Origin: Sciurus carolinensis | Taxonomy: Eukaryota; Chordata; Mammalia; Rodentia; Sciuridae | Assembly (NCBI RefSeq): GCF_902686445.1 | Contig: NC_062226.1 | Location: forward strand, 14,914,001 to 14,978,000 | Length of the DNA stretch: 64,000 nt | Reading direction: 5' to 3' | Shown here: positions 24,174-34,720 of the stretch, piece by piece | Numbering within the stretch: the stretch's first letter is position 1 | Layout of the letters: each line of letters starts with the position of its first letter | Position numbers and translations under genes: made by a program | The notes under the pieces: model-generated | The model's database searches: none | What the model saw: the letters and a program-made list of their open reading frames with translations, nothing else | What the model was told of the DNA's origin: nothing

Positions 24174-24551
24174 GCTATGGTTTGGATCTTAAGTTGTCTT
24201 TGAAGGTCCTTGTGGTAAGTGTTTGATCGCGGCATGGCATTTGGGAGTTGGTAGAAACTTTTAAGAGGTGAGACTTAGTGGGGGTCTTTAGGTCATCAGG
24301 AATATGCCCTCAAAGGGAACATGGGGCTTCCATCTCTTCCTCCCTTTTCTTTTTGCATCCTGGCCATGAAATGGGCAATTTTTCTGTGCCACCACTCTCA
24401 CCATGATGGTCTGCCTCAGTAGAGGCCCAAAAGCAGTGGCCCAATCAATCATGGACTGAAATCTCCAGAAGTTGGAGCCAAGATAAACCTTTTCTCTTTA
24501 CATATCACCTCTGGTGTCTGTTATCATAACGGAAGGCAAACTGACAAGAGA
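24174..24551 (+). mobile_element. MaLR (MST/ORR1-like) solo LTR, sense
   Basis: Opens TGCTATGGTTTGGAT (MaLR start TGATATGGTTTGG) and runs through 'GAGACTTAGTGGGGGTCTTTAGGTCATC' to 'GCCAAGATAAACCTTTTC', the decayed poly(A) signal region, and 'GTTATCATAACGGAAGGCAAACTGACA'. It is the only sense-oriented MaLR LTR seen in this window. Confidence 0.8.
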
Positions 24552-25529
24552 CATTTTCAAAAGGATAGTAATAAAAGCTGTTAGCCAGTATCAAAAAGGA
24601 AAAAAATGTCTTAATGGGTCATAAGCAATGTATTTCATGTCTAACAATAGCCCTTTGCAGAGGAAGATGAGCTGGAGAGGCCCAGATTTAAGTCTTTCTG
24701 TTTTCCACCAAAGTAGAGACTGTATCAGCCTCCAGTAATGGTGAGAAGGAAGAGTGGATGCCCCACATCGCTTGCCTTTATGATGCAGGAGAAGGATATT
24801 TCTGTTGCATTAATAAAAAGACCACACCAGGTCAGATGCTTTGGTGGTAGAAGAAGTGGGTGGGAAGAGGGCACATAAATATACTCGGTGGAGAAACTTC
24901 ACTCCAGCCGTGTTGTTTTGAAAATGTTGCAGCACCAGGTCATGGAACTCATGAATAAAACCCTTCCTTATTTTGACTCAAAAGGAATAAAGATTTATTA
25001 CCATCCTAACCAGGGAAACAGTATTGACCCACTGGCTATTTGAAATTTTTAGCACTCTGGGAAAGAATATTTATTGCTTTTAATTACCATAAAGTAGCAA
25101 GGATCTTGTTTTAATAGATTTTCTCCCATTCCCCAGCTCTTGCTTTTCAATTCTAGGTGCAGGAAAAAAGAAAAATGCTATTTCAATGTTAAGTAAAAAT
25201 TCTCACAAAGATGATAAATTAGAAATGACCATGGCTTGTTTTCAGTCTCTTTCTATTTTCTCTTTAATCCTAGAAAGTCAAAATAGTTGTCTGGGAATGG
25301 GTGGGTGGGTTGGGGAGGAGATGTCTCTGATGAGCTGGATTTGCTGCAGGACCTTCAGCTCCCTAGTTAACCTCTCTGAACCCCAAGCTGCTAGACTGGA
25401 AGAAGGCAAGAACATGCTTGGGGTTCAAGAAGCCTACAAGCCTGGGCTCCTGCACTAAAGGAGGGCCACCTGCTGGAGGCAGGGAGAAGAGGGGCAGCCC
25501 AGGCTCTCCTTGGGGCTCACTGATTAGGC
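24552..25529. other. Unassigned sequence
   Basis: No supported gene or repeat. The plus-strand 90-codon frame at 25186-25458 shows no domain. Confidence 0.5.
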
Positions 25530-25650
25530 GTTTGACCTGTGGGGAGTTCCTTCACCTCTGTAGATCTCAGTTTCCTCATTTATAAAATGGGGACAACATT
25601 GCTTCCTTTGGAGGGTATAAACAGAGCAAGCGGGGGAAAAGGAGGCACTG
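25530..25650 (+). repeat. MIR SINE
   Basis: 'CCTTCACCTCTGTAGATCTCAGTTTCCTCATTTATAAAATGGGG' is the sense MIR core and 3' block. Confidence 0.85.
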
Positions 25651-26424
25651 GGTCACAGAAGTTGAGGTGGAGAGTCTCAAAAGGAAGACTGAGCAGGACC
25701 AAATGCATTGGAGATTTTTTAAGATTAAAAAAAATATGATCATTGGCCTTGGGAGACAGAGGAGACCGTGGGTGACTGTGGAAGGCCTAGGGCACATGGG
25801 CTTCAACCTTGACCATGCTTGCTCTGCCAGGCTGCAGAGTGGCATCTTCTCAGTTACCAAAACAGGGGGCGTGAGGTGTGGTCTCCAGGCAAGTTGTCAA
25901 GAGAACTGACTCTGGGTCTCGATCCCGTTACTGACTCCTTGAGGAATGTCCTCTACCTTTTTTTTTTTTTTTTTTTTTTAAACCTCCATCTCTGTTTATA
26001 TAGTAGCAGGAGTAACTTCTAGAAAGACTGTGAAACTATTTTGATGCCCCCAGAAGCATTCAAATGAGCAAGCCAAGTAGAATACCTGGTAGTGACGTCA
26101 CAATACCATGGAGCAGCGGGACAGCAGAGAATTAACTTGTGCAGGGGCCTACGACGGGAAGGTGGTCGAGTCTGGATTGAAATCCAGACCCTCAGGTCTA
26201 CAAATCTCATGCCTGTCCACTGTCTCACAGGGCCCTGCCACATACCCTCTGGCCTCAGGCATCACGGGAGACCATTTAAATCTTGCCTCTCCATCTCCGG
26301 ACCTCTTTCTGGTTCAGTCATTCAGCCCAAATTAAAAGTGCTCTTTGCTTTCCACTTTAATTCAAAGCCAGAAGTCAATTATAAAGATGGGACAGATGAG
26401 CATTCACTACTTTGCTCTGCTGTC
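25651..26424. other. Unassigned sequence with T22 tract
   Basis: T22 at 25958-25979 with no recognisable SINE body on either side. Overlapping frames at 26019-26496 on both strands are unsupported. Confidence 0.5.
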
Positions 26425-26560
26425 TCCTGTTTGACCTGGTGCAAGTTTTTAACCTTCCAGAGTCTTAGTTTTCTCTTTGGTAAAAATAGAAAATAACAAG
26501 GACACCAACCTATTCATGGGGTGATTGGGAGGGTTAAAGAAGATAACGCAGGTGAGCCTT
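26425..26560 (+). repeat. MIR SINE
   Basis: 'TTGACCTGGTGCAAGTTTTTAACCTTCCAGAGTCTTAGTTTTCTC' followed by 'GATTGGGAGGGTTAAAGAAGATAACGC' in sense MIR order. Confidence 0.75.
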
Positions 26561-27084
26561 ACCCACGAACCTCCAGCCACAGTCTGCCGCTGAATGGAAG
26601 CTGTCACATAAGATCAGTGGATCATGCTATTCCTTTTCTGTGGGCAAATTCTGGGGAGAAGGTGCCTCTAAGTTGATTTTCCATGAAGGCAACACCAAAT
26701 GCACACATGCATTTTCATGCTCTTGCCCGTGATGACAGTGAAAATTGTAGATCAGGGTCGTGTTTCCTAGTTTTGGATCCCCTGCACCTCAGCTGCCTCG
26801 TAAAACTCCACAGGCCTAACTTCATAGTGTCTGCATTCACAAAGTGTGATCTACGCACAGTAAGAGTTGAGGAACTCTTTTTACGTAAAAGAGACTGCGG
26901 GGCTTGGGACTTTGTGAAATTTTAAGGAATGGAAAAGTCACAGGGAGTTCCAGGGTGCTGGTTAAAGTAGGTCCACACTTTCTAACAAGTTCCTATGTGA
27001 ACTTACTGATGGTTAGAGTCTTAGGTTAAGCATCACTTAAGGAAATGCGGAAAGGTAATAGATAGCAGGAATTCTATTAAAGGG
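26561..27084. other. Unassigned sequence
   Basis: No recognisable gene or repeat. Confidence 0.5.
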
Positions 27085-27300
27085 GTGGAGAGAGGGAAAA
27101 AGGACAGCAGTAGAGTGAGAGAAGAGAAGGAGGAAAAGGGGAGGCGGTGAGAGCGAGAGAGAAGGAGGTAGAAAACAGAAGAAGGGACCAGGAAGAGAGC
27201 GGAGGAAGCAGCAAGAGGCAGAGCCAGGCATTTAAGGAGGCAAATGGAGGCAGAGAAAGGGCAGAGCCAGGCAAGAGCAGCGACCGAGGGCCGACTCATT
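27085..27300 (+). repeat. GA-rich (polypurine) tract
   Basis: About 215 bp, almost all purine on the plus strand. The 13-mer GCAGAGCCAGGCA occurs twice about 40 bp apart (near 27220 and 27263). Open frames on the minus strand here are Leu/Ser/Pro-rich artefacts of the composition. Directly downstream lies an inverted CCAAT-type motif (TGATTGGCTGG near 27332). Confidence 0.75.
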
Positions 27301-28209
27301 TGCAGACCGACTCCTGTGATAACCAGGCCTGTGATTGGCTGGGGTCACCTTGATTGAAGAGTTCAGCAGTGACTCTTGAAGCACAGGGTCCGGCTGTGTT
27401 CCCTTAACCCGTGGTGAGTCTGGCAGGGCTCGCTGCTGGTTGGAACAGGCCAGAGAGTCTTCTTTCTTCCTTGCCTAACAACTCGCCCCTGGAAATGCTG
27501 CTCCTTGTTCTTGCCTTTCAGTTTTTTGAGAAGAAAAAAAAATAATAAGGGAGAAGATGAATTGAGATTTCTTTATATTTTCCCTGAAAATGACCATGGA
27601 CAGGAAACTTTTCTAAGTCAACGGCTTTCTTGTGGGGCTTTACAATTCCTCTGCACCAGCAATCAGCAAAACCAGATATTGTCTCCTTTATCTTGGACAC
27701 CCCTTCAGAGCATGGCATGGTGCCTTTTGTACAGTGGTGACAAACAGGTGTTTGTTAAATGAATGGGACCACTTGCTGGCTACCGTTCCAGGCTAAATAG
27801 AGATCAGCAGAAGGAACTGCACATTTCCTAGAACTTTGACTTGAGCAGAGCTGGGCAAGCTTTTAACCCAATGAAAGACAAAAGGACTAAGGTTCAGAGA
27901 GGTAAAGCAATTTGCTCTAAGTCACACGGTCTGATCAGGAGCAGAGCCAGAGTGAACCTGCCCCCCACAAATGGGCAGCTCTTCCTCAAGTACATCCTTC
28001 TCCTTTGAACCTAGTTGCTTAGTCTGTAATCAAGGGAAACAAAAATTCCTTCTCTTAATGTAGTTATAACTCACTTATGAATTGATTATTTTTCTTTGTG
28101 TTAAATGTTTTTTTAATTTACTTGTTAAATACCTAATTGTTCTTTTCTTCTGAGGGAAGTCATTACTCATATTATTTAATGACCATTATAGAAACCCATT
28201 TAAAGGATT
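27301..28209. other. Mostly unassigned; short MIR piece
   Basis: An antisense MIR 3' block is visible near 27870-27950 ('AGGTTCAGAGAGGTAAAGCAATTTGCTCTAAGTCACACGG'). The remainder shows no supported gene. Confidence 0.5.
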
Positions 28210-28224
28210 TCCTAATTTTTCTTT
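28210..28224 (+). repeat. Target-site duplication, left (full-length L1)
   Basis: TCCTAATTTTTCTTT, identical to 34187-34201. It fixes both ends of the L1 at 28225-34186. Confidence 0.9.
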
Positions 28225-28433
28225 TTCTATTTTTTTCATTGTAAACAAGTGGGATACATGTTGTTTCTCTATTTGTACATGGAGTCAAGGCATACCATTT
28301 GTGTAATCATAAATTTACATAGGGTAATGTTGTTTGGTTCATTCTGTTATTTTTTTCCCTTCCCCCCACCCCTCCCACCCCTCTTTTCCCTCTATACAGT
28401 CCTTCCTTCCTCCATTCTTACCACCCTCCTTAA

Positions 28434-28470
28434 CCATACCCTAAACCTAACTGTAACCCTAACACTAACC
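28434..28470 (-). repeat. Telomere-like hexamer stretch in L1 3' UTR
   Basis: Six hexamers in the register of CCCTAA (plus strand CCTAAA, CCTAAC, TGTAAC, CCTAAC, ACTAAC, CCC), next to C-rich tracts. It lies inside the L1 3' UTR, so it is part of the element and not an independent telomere insertion. The same feature is present at 58995-59027. Confidence 0.85.
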
Positions 28471-28494
28471 CCTCCCACCCCCCATTATATGTCC

Positions 28495-31400
28495 TCATCT
28501 GCTTATCAGTGAGATCATCCGTCCTTTAGTTTTTTGAGATTGGCTTATCTCACTTAGCACGATATTCTCCAATTTCATCCATTTGCCTGCAAATGCCATA
28601 ATTTTATCATTCTTCATGGCAGAGTAATATTCCATTGTATATATATGCCACAGTTTCTTTATCCATTCATCAATTGAAGGACACCTACGTTGGTTCCACA
28701 ATCTGGCTATGGTGAATTGAGCAGCAATGAACATTGATGTGGCTATATCTCTGTAGTATGCTGATTTTAAGTCCTTTGGGTATAGGCCAAGGAGTGGGAT
28801 AGCTGGGTCAAATGGTGGTTCCATTCCAAGCTTTCTGAGGAATCTCCATACTGCTTTCCAGAGTGGCTGCACTAATTTGCAACCCCACCAGCAATGTATG
28901 AGTGTACGTTTTTCCACACATCCTCGCCAACACCTATTGTTGCTTGTGTTCTTGATAATCGCCATTCTAATTGGGGTGAGATGGAATCTTAGGGTAGTTT
29001 TGATTTGCATTTCTCTTATTACTAGAGATGTTGAACATTTTTTCATATATCTGTTGATTGCTTGTACATCTTCTTCTGTGAAGTGTCTGTTCATTTCCTC
29101 AGCCCATTTGTTGATTGGATTATTTGTATTCTTGGTGTAGAGTTTTTAGAGTTCTTTATATATTCTGGAAATTAGCGCTCTATCTGAAGTATGAGTGGCA
29201 AAGATATTATCCCACTCTGTAGGCTCTCTCTTCACATTACTGATAGTTTCCTTTGCTGAGAGAAAGCTTTTTAGTTTGAATCTATCCCAGTTGTTGATTC
29301 TTGCTTTTATTTTTTGTGCTATGGAAGTCCTGTTAAGGAAGTCTGATCCTAAGCCAACAAGTTGAATGTTTGGACCTACTTTTTCTTCTATAAGATGCAG
29401 GGTCTCTGGTCTGATTCCGAGGTCCTTGATCCATTTTGAGTTGAGTTTTGTGTAGGGTGAGAGATAGGGGTTTAATTTCATTCTGTTGCATATGGTTTTC
29501 CAGTTTTCCCAGCACCATTTGTTGAATTGGCTATCTTTTCTCCATTGCATATTTTTGGACCCTTTGTCTAGTATGAGAAAATTGTGTTTATTTGGGTTTG
29601 TGTCCATGTCCTCTATTCTGTACCATTGATCTACCTGTCTATTTTGGTACCAATACCATGCCTTTTTTGTTACTATTGCTTTGTAGTAGAGTTGAAGATC
29701 TGGTATTGCGATACTCCCTGCTTCGCTCTTTCTACTGAGGATTGCTTTTAACTATTCTGGGTTTTTTATTCTTCCAGATGAATTTCATAATTGCTTGCTC
29801 TATTTCTGTAAGGTACATCATTGGGATTTTAATTGGAATTGCATTGAATCTGTATAGCACTTTTGGTAGTATGGCCATTTTGACAATATTAATTCTGCCT
29901 ATCCAAGAACATGGGAGATCTTTCCATCTTCTAAGGTTTTCTTTAATTTCTTTTTTTAGTGTTCTGTAGTTGTCATTGTAGAGGTCTTTCACCTCTTTTG
30001 TGAGATTGATTCCCAAGTATTATTTATTTTTTTCAATGCTATTGTGAATGGGGTAGTTTTCCTAATTTCTCTTTCTGAAGATTCATCACTTATGTATAAA
30101 AATGCATTGGATTTATGAGCATTGATCTTGTAACCTGCTACTTTACTGAATTCACTTATGCATTCTAAAAGTTTTCTGGTGGAATTTCCAGGTTCCTCTA
30201 AATATATAATCATATCATCAGTGAACAGGGGTATTTTGAGTTCTTCTTTTCCAATTCGTATCCCTTTAATTTCTTTGGTTTGTCTAATTGCTCTGGCTAG
30301 AGTTTCAAGGACGATGTTGAATAGAAGTGGTGAAAGAGGGCATTCCTGCCTTGTTCCAGTTTTTAGGAGGAATGCGTTCAGTTTTTTACCACTTAGAATG
30401 ATATTGGCCATGGGCGTAGCATAGATGGCCTTTACAATGTTAAGGAATGTTCCCACTACCCCAGTTTTTTCTAGTGTTTTGAGCATGAAGGGATGCTGTA
30501 CTTTATCAAATGCTTTTTCTGCATCTATTGAAATAATCATGTGATTCTTAACTTTAAGTCTGTTGATATGGTGAATGACATCTATTGATTTCCTGATGTT
30601 GAACCGACCTTGCATCCCTGGGATAAAACCCACTTGATCGTGGTGCACTATCTTTTTAATATATTTTTGTATGCGATTTGCTAAAATTTTGTTGAGAATT
30701 TTTGCGTCGATGTTCATTAAGGATATTGGTCTGAAATTTTCTTTCCTCGATGTGTCTCTGTCTGCCTTAGGTATCAGGGTAATATTGGCTTCATAGAATG
30801 AGTTTGGGAGGGTTCCCTCCTCTTCTATTTCATGGAATACTTTGAGGAGTATTGAAATGAGCTCTTCTTTAAAGGTTTTGTAGAACTCAGCTGAGAACCC
30901 ATCTGGTCCTGGACTTTTCTTTGTTGGTAGGCTTTTGATGACCTCTTCTATTTCATTGCTTGAAATTGATTTATTTAAGTTGTGTATATCCTCCTCGTTC
31001 AGTTTAGATAATTCATATGTCTCTAGAAACCTGTTGATGTCTTCGAGGTTTTCTGTTTTGTTGGAGTATAGATTTTCAAAATAGCTTCTAATTATGTTTT
31101 GTATTTCACTCGTGTCTGTTGTGATATTTCCTTGTTCATTCCAATTTTAGTAATTTGAGTTTTCTTCCTCTTTCTCTTTGTTAGTGTGGCTAAGGGTTTA
31201 TCAATTTTGTTTATTTTTTCAAAGAACCAACTATTTATTTTGTTAATTTTTCCGATGGTTTCTTTTGTTTCAATTTCGTTGATTTCGGCTCTGATTTTAA
31301 CTATTTCCTGTCTTCTACTACTTTTGGTGTTGGTCTGCTCTTCTTTTTCTAGGGCTTTGAGCTGTAGTGTTAAGTCGTTTATTTGTTGATTTCTACTTCT

Positions 31401-32322
31401 TTTGTTGAATGCGCCCCATGAAATAAATCTTCCTCTACGTACTGCTTTCATAGTGTCCCAGAGATTTTGATATGATGTGTCTTTGTTCTCGTTTACTTCT
31501 AAGAATTTTTTTATTTCCCTCCTGATGTCTTCTGTTATCCATTCATCATATAATAGTGTATTATTTAATCTCCAGGTATTGGAGAAGTTTCTGTTTTTTA
31601 TTCTGTCATTTATTTCTAATTTCAATCCATTATGATCTGATAGAGTACAAGGTAGTCTCTCTAACTTCTTGTATTTGCTAACAGTAACTTTGTGGCATAA
31701 AATATGGTCTATTTTAGAGAAGGATCCATGTGCTGCTGAGGAGAAAGTGTATTCGTTCTTTGTTGGATGGTATGTTCTATTTATGTTGGTTAAGTCTAAA
31801 TTGTTGATTGTGTTATTGAGATCTATGGTTTCTTTATTCAATTTTTGTTTGGAATATCTATCCAGTGGTGAGAGAGGTGTGTTGAAATCGCCTAGTATTA
31901 TTGTGTTGTGGTCTATTTGATTTCTGGAATTGAGAAGGATTTGTTTGATATACATGGATGAGACAATGTTCGGGGCATAGATATTTATGATTGTTATGTC
32001 TTGCTGATTTATGCTTCCCTTAAGCAATATGTAATGTCCTTCTTTATCCCTTCTGACTAGTTTTGGCTTGAAGTCCACATTATCTTAAATGGGGATGGAT
32101 ACCCCAGCTTTTTTTGCTGTGTCCATGTGCATGGTATGTTTTTTCCCATCCTTTCACCTTTAGTCTATGGGTATCTCTTTCTATGAGATGAGTCTCTTGC
32201 AGGAAGCATATTGTTGTATTTTTCTTTTTAATTCAATCTGCCAGTCTATGTCTTTTGATTGATGAGTTCAGGCCATTAACATTCAGGGTTATTATTGTGA
32301 TATGATTTGTATTCCCAGTCAT
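28495..32322 (-). pseudogene. L1 ORF2 (endonuclease-reverse transcriptase), disrupted
   Basis: Encodes the L1 protein that nicks target DNA and reverse-transcribes L1 RNA. Start chosen at the ATG at 32322 (MTGNTNHITIITLNVNGLN, the conserved EN start); the stop at 28495 gives about 1,275 codons, the usual length. EN motifs visible: QETH, GDFNT, SKIDH and SDHNG. The RT domain has the fingers/palm blocks, but the catalytic box is FTDD (codon 30222-30220 is ACT) instead of FADD. The C-terminal Cys/His block is present (RCWRGC..HCWWGC). Damage: a TGA replacing a Trp codon about 30 codons in, a frameshift near codon 75 with another stop, and frame changes near 31090-30720 and about 30020 and 29730. 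Open pieces: 31092-32078, 29989-30717, 29732-30016, 29146-29607 and 28495-29094. Confidence 0.9.
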
Positions 32323-32378
32323 TTGACTCATTTTTGTTTTTTGACATGATTTGGTTTCTCCTTTATTTGGCTATTCCT

Positions 32379-33415
32379 TTAGGCTAGTTCCTCCCGTTGC
32401 TGATTTGCATCGTTGTTTTTCATCTCTTCCTCATGGAATATTTTGCTGAGAATGTTCTGTAATGCCGGCTTTCTTTTTGTATATTCCTTTAGCTTTTGTT
32501 TATCATGGAAGGATCTTATTTTGTCGTCAAATCTGAAAGTAAGTTTTGCTGGGTATAAGATTCTTGGTTGGCATCTGTTTTCTTTCAGGGCTTGGTAAAT
32601 GTTGTTCCAGGCCCTTCTAGCTTTTAGGATCTGGATTGAAAAATCTGCTGATATTCTTATTGGTTTCCCTCTGAATGTAATTTGATTCTTTTCTCTCGTG
32701 GCCTTTAAAATTCTGTCTTTATTTTGTATGTTAGGTATTTTCATAATAATGTGCCTTGGTGTGGGTCTGTTGTAATTTTGTATATTTGGAGTTCTATAAG
32801 CCTCACTTGTACTTGGTTTTCCATTTCATTCATCAGATTTGGGAAATTTTCTGATATTATTTCATTGAATAGATTATTTATTCCTTTGGGTTTTTTTCTC
32901 TAAGCCTTCCTCAATCCCAATAATTCTTAAACTGGCCTTTTCGTGATATCCCATAATTCTTGTAGATTCTGTTCATGATTTCTTACCATCTTCTCTGTTT
33001 GGTCAACTTTGTTTTCAAGATTAAATATTTTTTCTTCAATGTCTGAGGTTCTGTCTTACAGGTGTTCTATCCTATTGGTTATGCTTTCTACGGAGTTTTT
33101 AACTTGGTTTATTATTTCCTTCATTTCAAGTATTTCTGTTTGGTTTTTTTTTCAGTATCTCTAACTCTTTATTGAAATGATCTCTTGCTTCCCGTATTTG
33201 GTCTTTTAACTGTTGATTGGTGCGATCATTTAATGCCTGCATTTGCTCTTTCATCTCCTCCTTCAATGCCTGCATTTTCTCATTCATCTCCTCATTTGCT
33301 TCCCTGATTGTTTTAATTATGTACATTCTGACATTTCTTCTGCTGTACTGTCATTGGGTTTTATTGATATAGTATCTAGGTTTGTTTGGGACATTTTCTT
33401 CCCTTGTTTTCTCAT
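32379..33415 (-). pseudogene. L1 ORF1 (RNA-binding chaperone), disrupted
   Basis: ORF1p is the trimeric RNA-binding partner of ORF2p. The start is placed at the ATG at 33415 (MRKQGKKMSQTN); the stop at 32379 gives about 345 codons, a normal ORF1 size. A frameshift follows about 30 codons in (near MSE/MYIIKT). The coiled-coil is readable at 33126-33326 (heptad-rich, with EEMNEKMQALKEEM repeated in part), then further breaks, and the C-terminal domain is readable at 32379-32744 (RKPALQNILSKIFHEEE near the end). The RRM between them is disrupted. It lies 56 bp upstream of ORF2, as usual for a bicistronic L1. Confidence 0.85.
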
Positions 33416-34186
33416 ATTGGTCAGATGTCAGTGGGATCCTGAGATATTGCAGATTTCCTCTATTGGCTTGTAGTGTCCTGGTAGATTTCCAGTGTATCAC
33501 CTCCCAGCCTTCAGTAGTCTGAAGTCTTGGAGGAACTTGATAATGCAGTGCTTCTGAAGAAAGCTGTCCCTAGCCCGCTGCTGGTTCCAGGGCTTGGAGC
33601 TGGCTCTGTGTGGAAAGGCTCTCACTGGGGTCCTGCTCCGAGAAGCTGGCCGTGTGGGAGGAGCCCACCGCCAGAGGGAGCAGGGCTACCTGGGGAAGAC
33701 TCTAGCTGCCCTGCCCTGCTCTGATAAGCCGCCCCTATCCGGGCCTGCCATCCAGGCCAAGCTTCACCCAGTGGGAGAGACTCACCCCGTGGCTCTATTT
33801 TAGTCTGAGTCTCTCAGTGCCTCCCCTTCTTGAATCCTGGGCTCTGGAGTGACAGGAGATGCAGTCACCCTCTAGTGCACCATCTGAGATTGCCCCATGG
33901 AAAAAGCCTGTGGCCGGAGGGGGCAGGGCCACCTGGAGAAGTATCTGGCTGCCCTGCCCTGGTCCCAGAGGCTGCCTGTGGGTCGGAGCTCTCCTCTGGC
34001 TCCGGGACTTGTGGCTGGCTCTCTGTAGAAAGACTCTCACTGGGCAGTCTGCTCCGAGAGTCTAGCCTTGAAAGGCACCTCCTGCCAGAGGGAGCAGGGC
34101 TGCTTGGGGAAGTCCCTGGCTGTCCTATCCTGATCCCTGAAGCTGCTTGTGGGCCGGAGCTTGCCGCTGGCTCCAGGACTCGGAGC
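33416..34186 (-). promoter_or_regulatory. L1 5' UTR with tandem GC-rich monomers
   Basis: 771 bp, GC-rich and CpG-bearing, unlike the AT-rich body. On the plus strand the block 'GCCAGAGGGAGCAGGGCTACC' (near 33670) recurs near 33912 and 34084, and the block 'GGCTCT.TGT.GAAAG.CTCTCACTGGG' near 33605 and 34016, giving repeated monomers of about 172 and 242 bp spacing. Monomeric 5' UTRs act as internal promoters in mouse L1; by analogy this is the promoter, firing leftward. Plus-strand frames of up to 120 codons here are composition artefacts. Confidence 0.8.
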
Positions 34187-34201
34187 TCCTAATTTTTCTT
34201 T
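34187..34201 (+). repeat. Target-site duplication, right (full-length L1)
   Basis: Identical to 28210-28224; the L1 5' end abuts it. Confidence 0.9.
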
Positions 34202-34209
34202 AAAATGCA

Positions 34210-34246
34210 GGGACACACACACATACACACACACACAAACACATGA
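34210..34246 (+). repeat. (CA)n microsatellite, imperfect
   Basis: ACACACACACATACACACACACACAAACAC-type tract starting 8 bp after the L1 target-site duplication. Confidence 0.9.
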
Positions 34247-34519
34247 TTTTACATATGTCAAAATCTTGTTTTCTGCAAATAATGTACTATGGAAACAAAG
34301 GCTAGGAAAGGTCATATTTGTGTCACATTCCATCTACCTATAAGTGTGTTCATACCCACGGTCTTATTTTTACAATAACTATACAAGAGATGAAGAAACT
34401 GAGATGCAGAACTTTGGAGGCCTAGCCAAGAACTGAATGGTCTTTGAAAGTAAGACTTAGAGTTAAAAGACCAGAGGGTCATGCTAATTGATTTGGAAAG
34501 TGTTCAAATTATTAGTGTC

Positions 34520-34720
34520 CTGGAAATCAAACTGATCTGTCTTGGATCCTCTCCTTGGAATCCATTAGCTTTGGGACTTTGGCCAAATTTCTGAGCCTTA
34601 GTTTCCTCATCTGTGAAATGGGGACAATAAGGATGAGATTCATGGAGTCGTTGCAAGCATTGAAAGTCCTATATGCAGAGTTCTATGCACCCAGTAGGTG
34701 CTCAACATCTCTGTTATTGT
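34520..34720 (+). repeat. MIR SINE
   Basis: 'CTGAGCCTTAGTTTCCTCATCTGTGAAATGGGGACAATAAGG' through 'CACCCAGTAGGTGCTCAACA' spans most of a sense MIR. A second antisense MIR piece may lie at 34370-34430. Confidence 0.9.

Larger units (their letters stand above)
28225..34186 (-). mobile_element. Full-length sciurid L1 retrotransposon
   Basis: Complete minus-strand LINE-1 of 5,962 bp with a perfect 15-bp target-site duplication. Order on the minus strand: 5' UTR with tandem monomers (34186-33416), ORF1 (33415-32379), 56-bp spacer, ORF2 (32322-28495), 3' UTR with G-rich tract (28494-28225) and an A-rich tail. Both reading frames carry a few stops and frameshifts, and the RT catalytic box is altered, so it cannot move by itself now. 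The low damage and exact target duplication show a fairly young insertion. Confidence 0.93.

Noticed and set aside
27037..27299. Leu/Ser/Pro-rich minus frames as signal or membrane peptides
   Set aside because: They are translations of a purine tract in all three frames.
28434..28470. Interstitial telomere from chromosome fusion
   Set aside because: The hexamers sit at a fixed place in an L1 3' UTR and recur in another L1 copy.
33527..34192. Overlapping GC-rich frames (65-120 codons) as coding
   Set aside because: They lie in the antisense of the L1 5' UTR monomers; the lack of stops reflects GC content.
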